Shown: positions 34,930 to 45,541, numbered from the stretch's first letter. The stretch: DNA of 64,000 bases from Microbulbifer litoralis (GCF_023634065.1 NZ_JALKCV010000006.1:1-64000); one strand, 5' to 3'. A program made the numbers and translations. The notes: a model not told the origin generated them from the sequence alone.

Positions 34930-36504
34930 ATGACCGACCAAACTCCCATCCGCCGCGCGCTGATCAGCGTTTCGGACAAAAGCGGCATTGTCGATTTTGC
35001 CCGCGCCCTCTCCGAACTGGGCGTAGAAATCCTGTCCACCGGCGGCACTCACCGCCAGATCAAAGAGGCCGGCATCCCGGTGGTGGAAGTCTCCGACTAC
35101 ACCGGTTTCCCGGAGATGATGGATGGGCGCGTAAAGACCCTGCACCCGAAAGTCCACGGCGGAATCCTCGGCCGTCGCGGTACCGACGACAGCGTCATGT
35201 CGGAGCACGGCATCACGCCGATCGATATGGTGGTGGTCAACCTCTATCCCTTTGCCCAGACCGTCGCCAGGCCCGACTGCACACTGGAAGAGGCGATCGA
35301 GAATATTGATATCGGCGGCCCGACCATGGTCCGGGCCGCGGCCAAGAACCATAAGGATGTAGCCATCGTCGTCAACGCCGGCGACTATGACGGCATCGTC
35401 GAAGAGATGAAGGCCAATAACGGCGCCCTGAGTCACGACAGCCGCTTCGACCTCGCAGTGAAAGCATTCGAGCATACCGCCGGCTACGACGGTGCTATCG
35501 CCAATTACCTGGGCTCCATCTCCGCAGACGGCGAAAAGCAGGCTTTCCCGCGCACTTTCAACTCTCAGTTCGAGAAGAAGCTGGACCTGCGCTACGGCGA
35601 GAATCCGCATCAGAAAAGTGCCTTCTACGTCGAGCCGAATGCGGCCGAAGCCAGCATCGCCACCGCCGAGCAGTTCCAGGGCAAAGCGCTTTCCTACAAC
35701 AATATCGCCGACACCGACGCGGCACTGGAATGCGTAAAGAGCTTCGACGAGCCCGCCTGTGTGATCGTCAAGCACGCCAATCCCTGTGGTGTGGGTATCG
35801 CTGCGGATATCCACCGGGCCTACGACCTGGCCTTCGAGACCGACAGCGAGTCCGCCTTCGGCGGCATCATCGCCTTCAACCGCGAGCTGGACGGCGAAAC
35901 CGCAAAAGCCATCGTCGCGCGCCAGTTTGTCGAGGTGATCATCGCGCCGTCCGTGTCCGAGGAAGCAAAAGCGGCCGTGGCCGAGAAGAAGAACGTACGC
36001 CTGCTGGCCTGCGGCCACTGGGGCGCGCAGCGCATTCCGGGGCTGGACTACAAGCGCGTCAACGGCGGCCTGCTGGTGCAGGATCGCGATGACGGTCTCA
36101 TCACCGAGGGCGACCTGAAAGTGGTGACCAAGCGCCAGCCCTCTGAAGAGGAAATCCGCGACCTGCTGTTCACCTGGAAGGTGGCGAAATTCGTCAAGTC
36201 CAACGCCATCGTCTATGGCAAGGACGGCCGCACCGTCGGTGTCGGCGCCGGCCAGATGAGCCGCGTCAATTCCGCCCGTATCGCCGCCATCAAGGCAGAG
36301 CATGCGGGTCTGGAGGTGAAGGGCTCGGTCATGGCGTCCGACGCCTTCTTCCCCTTCCGCGACGGTATCGACAACGCCGCCAGGGTGGGCGTGCGCGCGG
36401 TAATCCAGCCGGGCGGCTCCATGCGCGACGAGGAAACCATCGCCGCCGCGGACGAGCACGATATGGCCATGGTCTTCACCGGCATGCGCCATTTCCGCCA
36501 CTAA
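34930..36504 (+). CDS. purH: Bifunctional AICAR transformylase/IMP cyclohydrolase
   Basis: PurH catalyses the last two steps of IMP synthesis. The 524-residue protein has the cyclohydrolase domain (MGS-like, [35 protein letters not shown]) and the transformylase domain with [15 protein letters not shown] and [12 protein letters not shown]. The N-terminus and length are standard. An intrinsic terminator follows, and purD begins 133 bp downstream. Confidence 0.97.
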   Translation: MTDQTPIRRALISVSDKSGIVDFARALSELGVEILSTGGTHRQIKEAGIPVVEVSDYTGFPEMMDGRVKTLHPKVHGGILGRRGTDDSVMSEHGITPIDMVVVNLYPFAQTVARPDCTLEEAIENIDIGGPTMVRAAAKNHKDVAIVVNAGDYDGIVEEMKANNGALSHDSRFDLAVKAFEHTAGYDGAIANYLGSISADGEKQAFPRTFNSQFEKKLDLRYGENPHQKSAFYVEPNAAEASIATAEQFQGKALSYNNIADTDAALECVKSFDEPACVIVKHANPCGVGIAADIHRAYDLAFETDSESAFGGIIAFNRELDGETAKAIVARQFVEVIIAPSVSEEAKAAVAEKKNVRLLACGHWGAQRIPGLDYKRVNGGLLVQDRDDGLITEGDLKVVTKRQPSEEEIRDLLFTWKVAKFVKSNAIVYGKDGRTVGVGAGQMSRVNSARIAAIKAEHAGLEVKGSVMASDAFFPFRDGIDNAARVGVRAVIQPGGSMRDEETIAAADEHDMAMVFTGMRHFRH

Positions 36505-36532
36505 CGGGCATCATTGATCATAAACTGGTCAC

Positions 36533-36563
36533 AAAAGCCGGCGCACAATGGGCCGGCTTTTTT
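36533..36563 (+). terminator. Intrinsic terminator after purH
   Basis: AAAAGCCGGC at 36533-36542 pairs with GCCGGCTTTT at 36552-36561, ending in six T residues. purD therefore probably has its own promoter downstream or depends on read-through. Confidence 0.92.
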
Positions 36564-36637
36564 CTTGTCCGGTGGGCAATCGGGCTAGAATAGGCCTCCA
36601 ACAGGAAACCACCGGCCGACTCAGGGGGATTTAGAGA

Positions 36638-37933
36638 ATGAATGTATTGGTAATCGGCGCAGGCGGCCGCGAGCACGCCCTGGCCTGGAAAGCGGCCCAG
36701 AACCCCGCCGTCGACACCGTGTTCGTGGCGCCGGGCAATGCCGGCACCGCGCGCGAACCCAAACTGAAAAATGTCGCCATCGGCGTCGACAACTTCTCCG
36801 CGCTGACGGATTTCGCCGAGGAGAACGGCGTCGAACTGACCATTGTCGGTCCCGAGGCGCCGCTGGTGGACGGCATCGTCGATTTCTTCAACAGCCGCGG
36901 CCTGGCCATTTTCGGCCCCAGCAAGGCGGCGGCCCAGCTCGAGGGCTCCAAGGCCTTCACCAAGGACTTCCTCGAGCGCCACCGGATCCCCACGGCCGAC
37001 TACCGCAATTTCACCGAGGTGGAGCCGGCGCTGGCATATATCCGCGAGAAGGGCGCGCCCATCGTGGTCAAGGCCGACGGCCTGGCTGCCGGCAAGGGTG
37101 TGATCGTGGCCGAAACCGAACAGCAGGCGGAACTGGCGGTGCGCGATATGCTGTCCGGCAACGCCTTCGGCGACGCCGGCTGCCGCGTGGTGATCGAGGA
37201 GTTCCTGACCGGCGAGGAAGCCAGCTTTATCGTTATGGTGGACGGTGAGCATATCCTGCCGATGGCCACCAGCCAGGACCACAAGCGCGTCGGCGACGGC
37301 GACACCGGCCCGAATACCGGCGGCATGGGTGCCTATTCACCGGCACCGGTGGTTACCGACGACGTCTACCAGCGCATCATGGCCGAGGTGATCGAGCCCA
37401 CGGTGAAGGGCCTGGCCTCCGAGGGCATGCCCTACACCGGCTTTCTCTACGCCGGTCTGATGATCAATGCCGACGGCGCCCCCAAGGTGATCGAGTACAA
37501 CTGCCGCTTCGGCGATCCGGAGACCCAGCCGATCCTGATGCGCCTCAAGTCCGACCTGGTGGAACTGTGCCAGGCCGCGGTGGAGAAGCGCCTGGACGAG
37601 ACGAGTGTCGAGTGGGATTCGCGCCCGGCGCTGGGCGTGGTGCTGGCCTCCAATGGCTACCCCGGCAGTTATCGCAAGGGCGACGCCATTTCCGGGCTGG
37701 ACAGTGCCGACAGCGACAATGCCAAGGTCTTCCACGCCGGCACCGCCCTGGACGGCGAGCGGGTGGTGACCAGCGGCGGGCGCGTGCTCTGCGCCACTGC
37801 ACTGGGCGACACCGTGGCCGAGGCCCAGGCCAATGCCTATCGGGCCGCCAAGGGCATCTACTGGGACGGCGTCTTCTTCCGCAAGGACATCGGCTACCGC
37901 GCCATCGAGCGCGAGGAAGCGGCCACCAGCTGA
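36638..37933 (+). CDS. purD: Phosphoribosylamine-glycine ligase
   Basis: PurD (GAR synthetase) ligates glycine to phosphoribosylamine in purine synthesis. The 431-residue ATP-grasp protein has MNVLVIGAGGREHALAWK at the N-terminus, IVVKADGLAAGKGV near 140, the QDHKRVGDGDTGPNTGGMG motif and YNCRFGDPETQ. Length is typical. A GGGGG ribosome region precedes the ATG. A perfect hairpin repeat follows 6 bp after the stop. Confidence 0.97.
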   Translation: MNVLVIGAGGREHALAWKAAQNPAVDTVFVAPGNAGTAREPKLKNVAIGVDNFSALTDFAEENGVELTIVGPEAPLVDGIVDFFNSRGLAIFGPSKAAAQLEGSKAFTKDFLERHRIPTADYRNFTEVEPALAYIREKGAPIVVKADGLAAGKGVIVAETEQQAELAVRDMLSGNAFGDAGCRVVIEEFLTGEEASFIVMVDGEHILPMATSQDHKRVGDGDTGPNTGGMGAYSPAPVVTDDVYQRIMAEVIEPTVKGLASEGMPYTGFLYAGLMINADGAPKVIEYNCRFGDPETQPILMRLKSDLVELCQAAVEKRLDETSVEWDSRPALGVVLASNGYPGSYRKGDAISGLDSADSDNAKVFHAGTALDGERVVTSGGRVLCATALGDTVAEAQANAYRAAKGIYWDGVFFRKDIGYRAIEREEAATS

Positions 37934-37939
37934 ATCGGC

Positions 37940-37964
37940 GCAGGGTGCGCTGTGCGCACCCTGC
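37940..37964 (+). repeat. Perfect 11-bp-stem hairpin after purD
   Basis: GCAGGGTGCGC at 37940-37950 pairs with GCGCACCCTGC at 37954-37964 around TGT. The GGTGCGC/GCGCACC core matches the module following heptamer arrays A1 and A6. It lacks a T tract but could slow or end transcription between purD and coq7. Confidence 0.75.
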
Positions 37965-38006
37965 ATCGGAATATCTTCAGGTCTCAAGCGGTGAAAGGAA
38001 CAACTT

Positions 38007-38651
38007 GTGAGTGAACGCAAACTGACCGGTATCGATCGCCTGCTGCTGCAGGCGGACCGCGCCCTGCGCACACTGAGCCCCGGAACACCCTGCCACGGGC
38101 GCCAGTCACCAGCCGGTGCCGAGCCGGAGGCCGAGCTGAGCGATGCGGAGCGACGCCACGCGGCGGGACTGATGCGCGTGAATCACAGTGGCGAGGTGTG
38201 CGCCCAGGCCCTCTACCAGGGCCAGGCGCTGACCGCCAGGTTGCCGGAGGTGCGCGGCGAGATGGAAAAAGCCGCGGACGAGGAGATCGATCACCTGGCC
38301 TGGTGCGAACAGCGGCTGGCGGAACTGGACAGCCGCCCCAGTCTGCTCAACCCGCTCTGGTACGGCCTGTCCTTTGGCCTCGGCGCCGCCGCCGGCAAGG
38401 TTGGCGACCGCGTCAGCCTGGGCTTTGTCGCCGCTACCGAGGAGCAGGTGTGCAAACACCTGGAGAGCCACCTGCAGCAACTGCCGGCACAGGACCGCAG
38501 GAGCCGCGCGGTGGTGGAGCAGATGCGGATCGATGAGGAGGAGCACGGCCACGCGGCGCTGGAAGCCGGCGGCGCGCGCTTCCCGGCCCCGGTCAAGGGC
38601 CTGATGACGCTGGTGTCCAGGGCGATGACGGCGGCCAGCTATAAAGTCTGA
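38007..38651 (+). CDS. coq7: Ubiquinone biosynthesis hydroxylase Coq7
   Basis: Coq7 is a di-iron monooxygenase that hydroxylates the demethoxyubiquinone intermediate. The 214-residue protein carries the two iron-binding repeats: [14 protein letters not shown] with [13 protein letters not shown], and [14 protein letters not shown] with [15 protein letters not shown]. The GTG start follows an AAAGGA site 6 nt upstream. It converges on the osmC-like gene with no gap; speD, which lies here in Pseudomonas, is absent. Confidence 0.94.
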   Translation: MSERKLTGIDRLLLQADRALRTLSPGTPCHGRQSPAGAEPEAELSDAERRHAAGLMRVNHSGEVCAQALYQGQALTARLPEVRGEMEKAADEEIDHLAWCEQRLAELDSRPSLLNPLWYGLSFGLGAAAGKVGDRVSLGFVAATEEQVCKHLESHLQQLPAQDRRSRAVVEQMRIDEEEHGHAALEAGGARFPAPVKGLMTLVSRAMTAASYKV

Positions 38652-39059
38652 TCACACTTCCTCGATGCGGTAGCTGTGCGCTATCTCCACGCCGGCGTTC
38701 TTCAGCATGATGGACGCCGAGCAGTACTTGTCCGCCGACAACTCCACCGCCCGCTTCACCTGGCTCTCCTTGATATTGCGGCCGCGCACGACAAACGCCA
38801 TCTCGATACGGGTAAAAGGCGCCGGGGTAGCATCCGGGCGCTCGCCGTTCAGTTCGCAGTGACAGGAGAGGACGTCCTGGCGCGCCTTCTGCAGGATGCT
38901 GACCACGTCGTAGGAAGCGCAGCCGCCCACTCCCAGCAGGATCATCTCCATCGGGCGGATGCCGTTGTTCTTGCGCCCACCTTCCATTACCACCGAATTA
39001 CCGCTGCCGGCCTCGCCGACAAACGTCAGCTCGTCTACCCAGGTCACTTTGCCCTGCAT
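38652..39059 (-). CDS. OsmC-family protein
   Basis: This 135-residue OsmC/Ohr superfamily protein has the conserved cysteine in MILLGVGGCASYDVV and a second in LSCHCELNGE, the pair expected for thiol-dependent peroxidase activity. The subgroup resembles E. coli YhfA, which also sits beside crp. It is divergent from vfr. Role in oxidative stress is inferred from the family. Confidence 0.88.
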   Translation of the reverse strand: MQGKVTWVDELTFVGEAGSGNSVVMEGGRKNNGIRPMEMILLGVGGCASYDVVSILQKARQDVLSCHCELNGERPDATPAPFTRIEMAFVVRGRNIKESQVKRAVELSADKYCSASIMLKNAGVEIAHSYRIEEV

Positions 39060-39456
39060 GATCCAACTCCTTCAGAATACGAGGGCGCGAAGCTTACCAC
39101 ATCCACCGGCGCCGCCCGCTTCGCCGGCTTTTCCGGTATAGTGGTTCCGGCCCTGTCACAAAAAGACAACACTTCGATCACAGAATCGGGGGCGGTTGCC
39201 ACTGAACCCCGCAGCCGCTATAAGGTCTCACTGTGCTGCTGTAAGCTGGGTGGCTATCCGGGGCTCACGCCGGGCGCCAATGCGCGCGAAACAGCAGACT
39301 CTGGCAGGGCAATAGTGTTCCAGGTCACACTGCGAGCGTTTCCCGGGCCCGACCACTGTTGGGGACAGGCTTTTAGCGCCATAATTCAGCTGTTGTGCTG
39401 TGGCGCCTTCCGGTCGGGATCAGGCACACAAGTCAAAAATTATAAGGAGTAGGTCC
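39060..39456. other. osmC-vfr divergent intergenic region
   Basis: This 397-bp region holds a good vfr promoter at 39196-39224 and leaves a leader of about 225 nt. TCACA half-sites occur near 39176 and 39330. They could reflect CRP-type autoregulation, but no full TGTGA-N6-TCACA site was found. No small gene is supported. Confidence 0.5.
39196..39224 (+). promoter_or_regulatory. Candidate vfr promoter
   Basis: TTGCCA at 39196-39201 and TATAAG at 39219-39224 are separated by exactly 17 bp, a strong sigma-70 match. A long leader of about 225 nt would follow before the GTG start at 39457. Confidence 0.6.
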
Positions 39457-40092
39457 GTGACGGTTGCTACCGAAGAACCCATGTCTATCGGCAATATCGA
39501 AGATTTTCTCGCTCACTGCCACCGGCGTCGCTACCCGGCCAAGAGCACCATCATCTACGCGGGCGACCGCTGCGAGTCACTCTACTTCATCATGCGGGGC
39601 TCGGTGACCGTGCTGATCGAGGACGACGAGGGCCGCGAAATGATCGTCGCCTACCTGAACGACGGTGATTTCTTCGGTGAAATGGGTCTGTTCGACCAGG
39701 ACACCCGCAGCGCCTGGGTGCGCACCAAGACCGAGTGCGAGGTCGCGGAGATCTCCTACAGCAAGTTCCAGGAGCTGACCCGGCAACACCCGGAATTCCT
39801 GTTCGCCCTGGCCACACAGATGGCCGGCCGCCTGCGTAACACCACCCGCAAGGTGGGCGACCTGGCCTTCCTCGACGTCACCGGCCGCGTGGCCCGCACC
39901 CTGCTGGACCTGTGCAACGAACCGGACGCGATGACCCACCCGGAAGGGATGCAGATCAAGATCACCCGCCAGGAAATCGGCCGCATCGTCGGCTGCTCGC
40001 GGGAGATGGTCGGCCGGGTACTGAAGACCCTCGAGGAGCAGGGGCTGGTATCGGTGAAGGGCAAGACGATGGTGGTTTACGGCACGCGCTGA
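39457..40092 (+). CDS. vfr: cAMP receptor protein Vfr/CRP
   Basis: This 211-residue global regulator has the cyclic-nucleotide-binding beta barrel with FFGEMGLF and [11 protein letters not shown] (the arginine and serine that hold cAMP) and a C-terminal helix-turn-helix [21 protein letters not shown]. Starting at GTG 39457, AAGGAG lies 7 nt upstream. Its place next to osmC and trpC is the Pseudomonas vfr arrangement. An intrinsic terminator follows. Confidence 0.94.
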   Translation: MTVATEEPMSIGNIEDFLAHCHRRRYPAKSTIIYAGDRCESLYFIMRGSVTVLIEDDEGREMIVAYLNDGDFFGEMGLFDQDTRSAWVRTKTECEVAEISYSKFQELTRQHPEFLFALATQMAGRLRNTTRKVGDLAFLDVTGRVARTLLDLCNEPDAMTHPEGMQIKITRQEIGRIVGCSREMVGRVLKTLEEQGLVSVKGKTMVVYGTR

Positions 40093-40120
40093 TTGAACGG
40101 TCAGAGGCCTGTAACCAGTG

Positions 40121-40147
40121 AAGGGCGAACGTTAGTTCGCCCTTTTT
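40121..40147 (+). terminator. Intrinsic terminator after vfr
   Basis: AAGGGCGAAC pairs with GTTCGCCCTT around GTTA, followed by TTTTT. It lies 29 bp after the vfr stop codon. Confidence 0.93.
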
Positions 40148-40194
40148 GATTGGGGCTCCTTCAGCTGGTGTTGTTAGTTGCGGCGGTGGCGGCA

Positions 40195-40298
40195 CTGCTA
40201 CCGATAGCTGTTTGCCAGACACGCTGTAAATACATCCATGTACGCTCTAATCGGCATCCATGCCTCATAAGGTCTGGCAAACAGCTATCGGTATCAGC
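40195..40298 (-). repeat. Palindromic repeat P3
   Basis: Arms 40195-40220 and 40272-40298 pair nearly perfectly (core CCGATAGCTGTTTGCCAGAC). The centre is the reverse complement of that in P1 and P2 (on the minus strand CTTATGAGGCATGGATGCCG then ATTAGAGCGTACATGGATG). It sits in the 400-bp gap between the convergent vfr and trpC genes. Confidence 0.9.
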
Positions 40299-40375
40299 GC
40301 CTTCGCATCGACATTCGAATTCTATTTGGATAGTTGGAAAAGAACACCTAATTTGCTGCGAAGGCCCTGCTGCCA
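40297..40375. repeat. Two opposed GAAAAG-type linker modules
   Basis: Immediately beside P3 one linker reads on the minus strand (AGAATTCGAATGTCGATGCG, GAAGGCGCTG). A second reads on the plus strand from 40337 (GAAAAGAACACC, GCTGCGAAGGCCCTGCTGCC). The second is followed by unrelated sequence rather than a palindrome. This suggests nested or rearranged copies. Confidence 0.7.
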
Positions 40376-40440
40376 CCCATTTGCTTAATGGCACCAGCCT
40401 GAAGTGCACAAAAACAAGGGCGAACACAGAGATGACACTG

Positions 40441-40466
40441 GGCGGTGCACACGGCGCGCCTTACCC
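40441..40466 (-). repeat. GTAGG-type module after array A5
   Basis: On the minus strand, following array A5, the sequence reads GTAAGGCGCGCCGTGTGCACC. This closely matches the module after array A1 (GTAGGGTGCGCCGTGCGCACC). Confidence 0.7.
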
Positions 40467-40487
40467 GAGTCCCGAGTCCCGAGTCCC
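40467..40487 (-). repeat. GGGACTC heptamer array A5, 3 copies
   Basis: Three perfect copies, G-rich on the minus strand, start 5 nt after the trpC stop codon. Position and orientation relative to the gene match A1, A2 and A3. Confidence 0.94.
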
Positions 40488-40492
40488 GAGAA

Positions 40493-41287
40493 TCAGTTAA
40501 ACATCTCCATCAACTTGCGCCCCGGCTCCGGCTCGCGCATAAACGCCTCCCCTACCAGGAAACTGTTGACGTTGTGACCGCGCATGGCTGCGACGTCGTC
40601 GGTGGTGTGGATGCCGCTCTCGGTCACCACGATGCGGTCGTCCGGTACCAGGTCCAGCAGCCTGAAGGTGGTTTCCAGCTGTACTTCGAACGTATGCAGG
40701 TTGCGGTTGTTGATACCGATCAGGCGGTTGGGCAGTTTCAGGGCACGTTCCAGCTCCTCGCGGTCGTGCACTTCGACCAGTACATCCAACCCAAGCTCCT
40801 GCGCCAGGCCGTTCAGGTCCTGCATCTGTGCGTCCTCCAGGCAGGCGGCGATCAGCAGGATACAGTCGGCGCCGATGGCCCGCGCCTCGCACACCTGGTA
40901 CGGATCCACAGTGAAATCCTTGCGCAGCACTGGCAGGCGCACGGCATTGCGGGCCTGCTGCAGGTAGGCATCGCTGCCCTGGAAGAAATCCACATCGGTC
41001 AATACCGACAGGCAGGCGGCGCCGCCCTTTTCATAGCTGGTGGCGATCTCCGCCGGAATAAAGTCCGGGCGGATAACGCCCTTGCTCGGCGAGGCTTTCT
41101 TGATCTCCGCGATTACCGCCGCCTCACCGGCCTGCAATCTGGTCTCGAGTGCCGATACAAATCCGCGCGCCGGCGGCTGGTCCACCGCCCTGGCCCGAAG
41201 CTCTGCCATCGGGCACTGCCGCTGGCGCTCGGCCACCTCTTGCCACTTGCGCTCGACAATGGTCTTCAGGATCGTCGGGGTGCTCAT
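40493..41287 (-). CDS. trpC: Indole-3-glycerol phosphate synthase
   Basis: TrpC closes the indole ring in tryptophan synthesis. The 264-residue TIM barrel has [48 protein letters not shown] and [11 protein letters not shown] motifs with the catalytic lysines and glutamates. It overlaps trpD by 4 bp and is the last gene of the leftward trp run. It is monofunctional (no TrpF fusion). Confidence 0.97.
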   Translation of the reverse strand: MSTPTILKTIVERKWQEVAERQRQCPMAELRARAVDQPPARGFVSALETRLQAGEAAVIAEIKKASPSKGVIRPDFIPAEIATSYEKGGAACLSVLTDVDFFQGSDAYLQQARNAVRLPVLRKDFTVDPYQVCEARAIGADCILLIAACLEDAQMQDLNGLAQELGLDVLVEVHDREELERALKLPNRLIGINNRNLHTFEVQLETTFRLLDLVPDDRIVVTESGIHTTDDVAAMRGHNVNSFLVGEAFMREPEPGRKLMEMFN

Positions 41288-42342
41288 GAGCGCTTCTCCT
41301 CGATGGGTTCCGGCCGGAAGGCGCTGGTGAAGGCCGCCAGGTCCTTGATCCTCTCCCCGGCGATGCCGCTGGCAATGGCGTCCTGGGCCATGGCCACGCC
41401 CTGCTCGGCGCTGTCCGCCACGCCGCTGACATAGATCGCCAATCCCGCGTTCATCGCGATCACATCGGCGGCCTTGCGGGCCGCCTCGCTGTCGTCGCCG
41501 GCCAGCGCCGCGCGGATCAGGGCCAGGGATTCCTCGGCACCGGACACCGTCAGGCCGGAGAGATCGCGGCGCTCGATGCCAAAGTCCTCGGGGCGGATGC
41601 TGAATTCCCGCAGTTCGCCGCCTTTCAGCTCCACCGCGTGGGTATCCGCCGCCAGGCTCACCTCATCCAGGCCGTCTTCGCTGTGAACCACCAGTACATG
41701 TTCGGAACCGAGACTCTGCAAAACCTCGGCGAGAATGCGGCAGTAGCTGCGGTCATAGACACCGATCACCTGGCGCGTCACGCCGGCCGGATTGGTCATC
41801 GGGCCCAGCAGGTTGAAAATGGTGCGCAGCCCCAGCGCCCGACGCGCGCCCACCGCGTGGCGCATGGCGCTGTGGTAGGTGGGTGCGAACATAAAACCGA
41901 CGCCGACAGTATCGACGCAGCGCGCCACCTGCCCGGCGTTCAGCTCCAGATAGATACCGGCCCGGTCCAGCAGGTCCGCCGCGCCGCTGCTGGAGGAGAC
42001 CGAACGGTTGCCGTGCTTGGCCACCCGCGCCCCCGCCGCCGCGGCGACAAAGCTGGCGGCACTGGAGACGTTGAACAGGTTGGCGCCGTCACCGCCGGTG
42101 CCGACGATATCCACCGCATGGGTCAGGTCCAGTTGCACCGGTGTTGCCAGTTCGCGCATCACTTCCACCGCGCCGGCGATTTCCTCCACTGTCTCACCGC
42201 GCAGCCGCAGCGCCACCAGCAGGCCACCGATCTGCGCCTCCTCGGCCTCGCCGCGCATGATCTGGCCCATGGTGTCGCGCATCTCGGCGCGCGTGAGGTG
42301 ATCGCCTTCCACCAGCTTGGCGATGGCCTGTTGGATATTCAT
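41284..42342 (-). CDS. trpD: Anthranilate phosphoribosyltransferase
   Basis: TrpD adds phosphoribose to anthranilate. The 352-residue protein has the PRPP loop [37 protein letters not shown] and the [12 protein letters not shown] motif. Length is typical. It overlaps trpC by 4 bp and lies 54 bp downstream of trpG. Confidence 0.97.
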   Translation of the reverse strand: MNIQQAIAKLVEGDHLTRAEMRDTMGQIMRGEAEEAQIGGLLVALRLRGETVEEIAGAVEVMRELATPVQLDLTHAVDIVGTGGDGANLFNVSSAASFVAAAAGARVAKHGNRSVSSSSGAADLLDRAGIYLELNAGQVARCVDTVGVGFMFAPTYHSAMRHAVGARRALGLRTIFNLLGPMTNPAGVTRQVIGVYDRSYCRILAEVLQSLGSEHVLVVHSEDGLDEVSLAADTHAVELKGGELREFSIRPEDFGIERRDLSGLTVSGAEESLALIRAALAGDDSEAARKAADVIAMNAGLAIYVSGVADSAEQGVAMAQDAIASGIAGERIKDLAAFTSAFRPEPIEEKRS

Positions 42343-42396
42343 TTTTTCTCCCCTGATCCCTGTGATATATGCGGCCCGGCTGCCGCTCTTGTCGAT

Positions 42397-42975
42397 TCAA
42401 GCCTCGAGAAAGTTTCTCAGCATATCGTGGCCGTGTTGCGTAAGGATGGACTCGGGGTGGAACTGCACCCCCTCCACCGGCAGTTCGCGATGACGGAAGC
42501 CCATGATCTCGTCGATCTCACCGCTCCCGGTCTCGGTCCAGGCGGTGACTTCCAGGCACGCCGGCAAACTGCCCTTCTCCACCACCAACGAGTGGTAACG
42601 GGTGGCCTCGAACGGATTGGACAGGCCGTGGAACACCCCCAGGTTGTTGTGCACTATCTGCGATGTCTTGCCGTGCATTACCTGGCCGGCGCGCACCACG
42701 CGGCCGCCGAACACCTGGCCGATGCTCTGGTGGCCGAGGCAGATGCCCAGGATCGGGATCTGCCCGGCGAAGCGGCGGATGGTATCCATGGAGATTCCCG
42801 CTTCGTTGGGCGTGCAGGGTCCCGGCGAAATCACGATTTTCTCCGGCGCCAGCGCGTCGATATCGTCGACGGCGATCTCATCGTTGCGCACGACTTTTAC
42901 ATCCGCGCCCAGCTCGGCCAGGTACTGCACCACATTCCAGGTAAAGGAGTCGTAGTTATCGATCATCAGAATCAT
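42397..42975 (-). CDS. trpG: Anthranilate synthase component II
   Basis: TrpG is the glutaminase subunit that supplies ammonia to TrpE. The 192-residue class I amidotransferase has the nucleophile cysteine in [17 protein letters not shown] and the catalytic HPE in [13 protein letters not shown]. In many bacteria it is shared with PabA function. Its start overlaps the stop of the ion channel gene by 4 bp. Confidence 0.97.
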   Translation of the reverse strand: MILMIDNYDSFTWNVVQYLAELGADVKVVRNDEIAVDDIDALAPEKIVISPGPCTPNEAGISMDTIRRFAGQIPILGICLGHQSIGQVFGGRVVRAGQVMHGKTSQIVHNNLGVFHGLSNPFEATRYHSLVVEKGSLPACLEVTAWTETGSGEIDEIMGFRHRELPVEGVQFHPESILTQHGHDMLRNFLEA

Positions 42976-43844
42976 TGTGCGGCTCCTCTATCCATTGCTT
43001 TCTCCAACTCTTGCATTTCGGGCTCCATGCGCTTCTGCAGTCGTGCCAGGGCATGCTGTGTGGCGCGCAGCTCGCGCAGGATTTCCGTCTGGCTGGGCGG
43101 CAGCTGCAGCTCGTCCAGGCGGCGCAGCTTGGCCTCTTCCAGGTTGTTCAGCACCACGCCGATAAACAGGTTGATCATCACGAAGGCGCCCATCACCACA
43201 AAGCTGATGAAGTAGACCCAGGCCCAGGGCATGGAATCCATGGCGGTGTACATGATATCGGTCCAGTCCTCGAAGGTGACGATCCGGAACAGGCTCAGCA
43301 GCGCGATCGGCAGGCTGCGCCAGTGGGTCGGGTCGATCTCGTGGAACAGGAAATAACCGGCCACCCCGTAGATATAGAAGATGATGCTCATCAGCAGCGC
43401 AATATGGAACATGCTGGGCAGGCTCCTGAGCAGTGTATCCACCAGCAGGCGCAGCTCCGGGAAGGCCGACACCAGGCGCAGTACCCGCAGCACCCGCACC
43501 AGGCGCGCGAGCGTGGCCAGCGGCCCGGCCGCCGGGATCAGGCTCAGGGCGATGATACTGAAATCAAAGCAGTTCCAGCCGCTGGCAAAGTAGCGCCAGG
43601 GGCGGCTCCCGTGCGCCGCCATCTTGATCGCCGCCTCGACGATGAAGGACACCAGGATCAGTTGGTTGACGCCGTGCAGCAGGTCGCCGAAGCGGCCCAC
43701 AAACCACTGCGAAGTCTCCAGCCCTACGGCCACACCGTTGAGCAGGATCAGGCCGATAATTGCCTGGTTGAACAGCGGCGCCTCGACAAGACGCCGGCAG
43801 AGCCCGGCCAGGGACGGGCTGCTGGGAATACTAACTTCGTTCAT
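42972..43844 (-). CDS. Voltage-gated-type ion channel subunit
   Basis: This 290-residue six-transmembrane ion transport protein has a voltage-sensor S4 with arginines at every third position (R114, R117, R120, R123 in [14 protein letters not shown]) and a pore loop with TFEDWTD (190-196). The loop aligns with the TLESW filter of NaChBac-type sodium channels. A C-terminal helix ([21 protein letters not shown]) looks like a tetramer coiled coil. I start at ATG 43844. It overlaps trpE by 14 bp and trpG by 4 bp, so it is translated as part of the trp operon. Ion selectivity and any link to tryptophan are unknown. Confidence 0.88.
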   Translation of the reverse strand: MNEVSIPSSPSLAGLCRRLVEAPLFNQAIIGLILLNGVAVGLETSQWFVGRFGDLLHGVNQLILVSFIVEAAIKMAAHGSRPWRYFASGWNCFDFSIIALSLIPAAGPLATLARLVRVLRVLRLVSAFPELRLLVDTLLRSLPSMFHIALLMSIIFYIYGVAGYFLFHEIDPTHWRSLPIALLSLFRIVTFEDWTDIMYTAMDSMPWAWVYFISFVVMGAFVMINLFIGVVLNNLEEAKLRRLDELQLPPSQTEILRELRATQHALARLQKRMEPEMQELEKAMDRGAAQ

Positions 43845-45357
43845 CACTGGTGACTTTCGCTGTGCTGTTGCTCTCACCGCCGTCACCGACCGACAGCGCC
43901 ATGGCCGCGGCGCGGAACAGCGCACGGGCCTTGTTCATGGTTTCGTCCCACTCGGATTGCGGGTCCGAGTCGGCCACCAGGCCGGCGCCGGCCTGGATAT
44001 ACAGTTGACCGTCCTTGATCACCGCCGTGCGGATGGCGATGGCGGTGTCCATATTGCCGTTCCAGGCCAGGTAGCCGACCGCGCCGCCGTAGATGCCGCG
44101 CTTCTCCGGCTCCAGCTCGTCGATGATCTCCATGGCGCGGATCTTGGGCGCGCCGGATAGAGTGCCCGCCGGCAGCGCCGCGCGCAGCGCGTCGATACCG
44201 GTGAGGCCGGACTTCAACCGGCCGGCGACATTGGAGGTGATGTGCATCACGTGAGAGTAGCGCTCCACCACCATCTGTTCGGTCACCTTGACGCTGCCGG
44301 TCTCGGCCACGCGGCCGACGTCGTTGCGGCCCAGGTCGATCAGCATCAGGTGTTCGGCGACCTCCTTCGGGTCCGCGAGCAGCTCGCGCTCCAGCGCCGC
44401 GTCCTCCTCCTCGCTGGCACCGCGGCGGCGGGTGCCGGCCAGCGGGCGCACGGTCATTTCGCCGTCCTCCAGGTGCACCAGGATCTCCGGGCTGGAGCCC
44501 ACCACCTGGTGGTCGCCCAGATCGAGAAAGTACATATAGGGCGACGGGTTCAGGCTGCGCAGCGCGCGGTAGAGATTCAGCGGCGGCGCGCTGAACGGCG
44601 CCGACAGGCGCTGGGATGGCACCACCTGCATCACGTCGCCGGCCAGCACATACTCTTTCACGCGGCCGACCGCCCGCTTGAATGCCTCCTCGCCGAAGTG
44701 GGAGTGAAAGGCGGACTCGTCGATACCGTTGCCATCCAGGTCCAGAGGCACCGTTTCCGGCAGCGGCTGTGCCAGCTTGTCGACCAGTTGATCCAGGCGC
44801 TCGCCGGCGCGCTCGAAATCCCCGTCCAGCGCCGGATCGGCGTGGACGATAAGGATCACCGCCCCGGCCAGGTTGTCGAACACCACCAGCTCGTCACTGA
44901 CCATCAGCAGGATATCCGGGTTGTCGAGAATATCCGGCGGCGCGCTGTCGGCCAGGCGCGGCTCGATATAGCGCACGCAGTCGTAGCCGAAATACCCCAC
45001 CAGGCCACCGTTGAAGCGCGGCAGGCCCGGCAGTTCCGGCACCTTGTAGCGCTGCTGGAATTCCTCCACGAATGCCAGTGGATCCTCCGCCTGGTGCCGC
45101 TCAATCACCTCGCCGCCGCGCTCGACGGTGACGGTGTGATCGCGAACCCGCAGCAGAGTGCGCGCCGGCAGGCCGATGAACGAGTAGCGGCCCCACTTCT
45201 CACCCCCCTGCACCGATTCCAACAGATAGCTATAGCGACCCGCGGCCAGTTTCAGGTAGGTGGACAGCGGTGTCTCGATATCCGCCAGCACGCGGCGCAC
45301 CAGCGGTATGCGGTTGTAACCCGCGGACGCAAGTTGGGCGTATTCACTTGGGGTCAT
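43831..45357 (-). CDS. trpE: Anthranilate synthase component I
   Basis: TrpE converts chorismate to anthranilate with ammonia from TrpG. The 508-residue protein has the feedback-inhibition region [19 protein letters not shown], and the chorismate-binding C-terminal half has [21 protein letters not shown] and [15 protein letters not shown]. It heads the leftward operon trpE-channel-trpG-trpD-trpC. No leader peptide with tandem tryptophan codons was found upstream, so classical attenuation is not supported. Confidence 0.97.
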   Translation of the reverse strand: MTPSEYAQLASAGYNRIPLVRRVLADIETPLSTYLKLAAGRYSYLLESVQGGEKWGRYSFIGLPARTLLRVRDHTVTVERGGEVIERHQAEDPLAFVEEFQQRYKVPELPGLPRFNGGLVGYFGYDCVRYIEPRLADSAPPDILDNPDILLMVSDELVVFDNLAGAVILIVHADPALDGDFERAGERLDQLVDKLAQPLPETVPLDLDGNGIDESAFHSHFGEEAFKRAVGRVKEYVLAGDVMQVVPSQRLSAPFSAPPLNLYRALRSLNPSPYMYFLDLGDHQVVGSSPEILVHLEDGEMTVRPLAGTRRRGASEEEDAALERELLADPKEVAEHLMLIDLGRNDVGRVAETGSVKVTEQMVVERYSHVMHITSNVAGRLKSGLTGIDALRAALPAGTLSGAPKIRAMEIIDELEPEKRGIYGGAVGYLAWNGNMDTAIAIRTAVIKDGQLYIQAGAGLVADSDPQSEWDETMNKARALFRAAAMALSVGDGGESNSTAKVTSDERS

Positions 45358-45541
45358 GGCGACTCCAGTCAGTTTGCAAAGATTCGATTGGCGGGCGGGT
45401 GGATACAGCGGGCGCCCACGGGATAGGCGGCCAGGCGGCGTCGATGCCGGTTGTTGGCCTCAGCGGACTAGCGGCGCCATCGCCAGCTGTTGATGTGGGG
45501 GGCAGTGTGGTTCACGGATGTTCCCTCAATTTGGGCGCATA

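Noticed and set aside
39160-39340. CRP autoregulatory site upstream of vfr
   Set aside because: Only TCACA half-sites were found, with no full TGTGA-N6-TCACA palindrome.
45358-45541. trp attenuator leader peptide
   Set aside because: The only short leader frame has no tryptophan codons and no terminator/antiterminator pair was evident.
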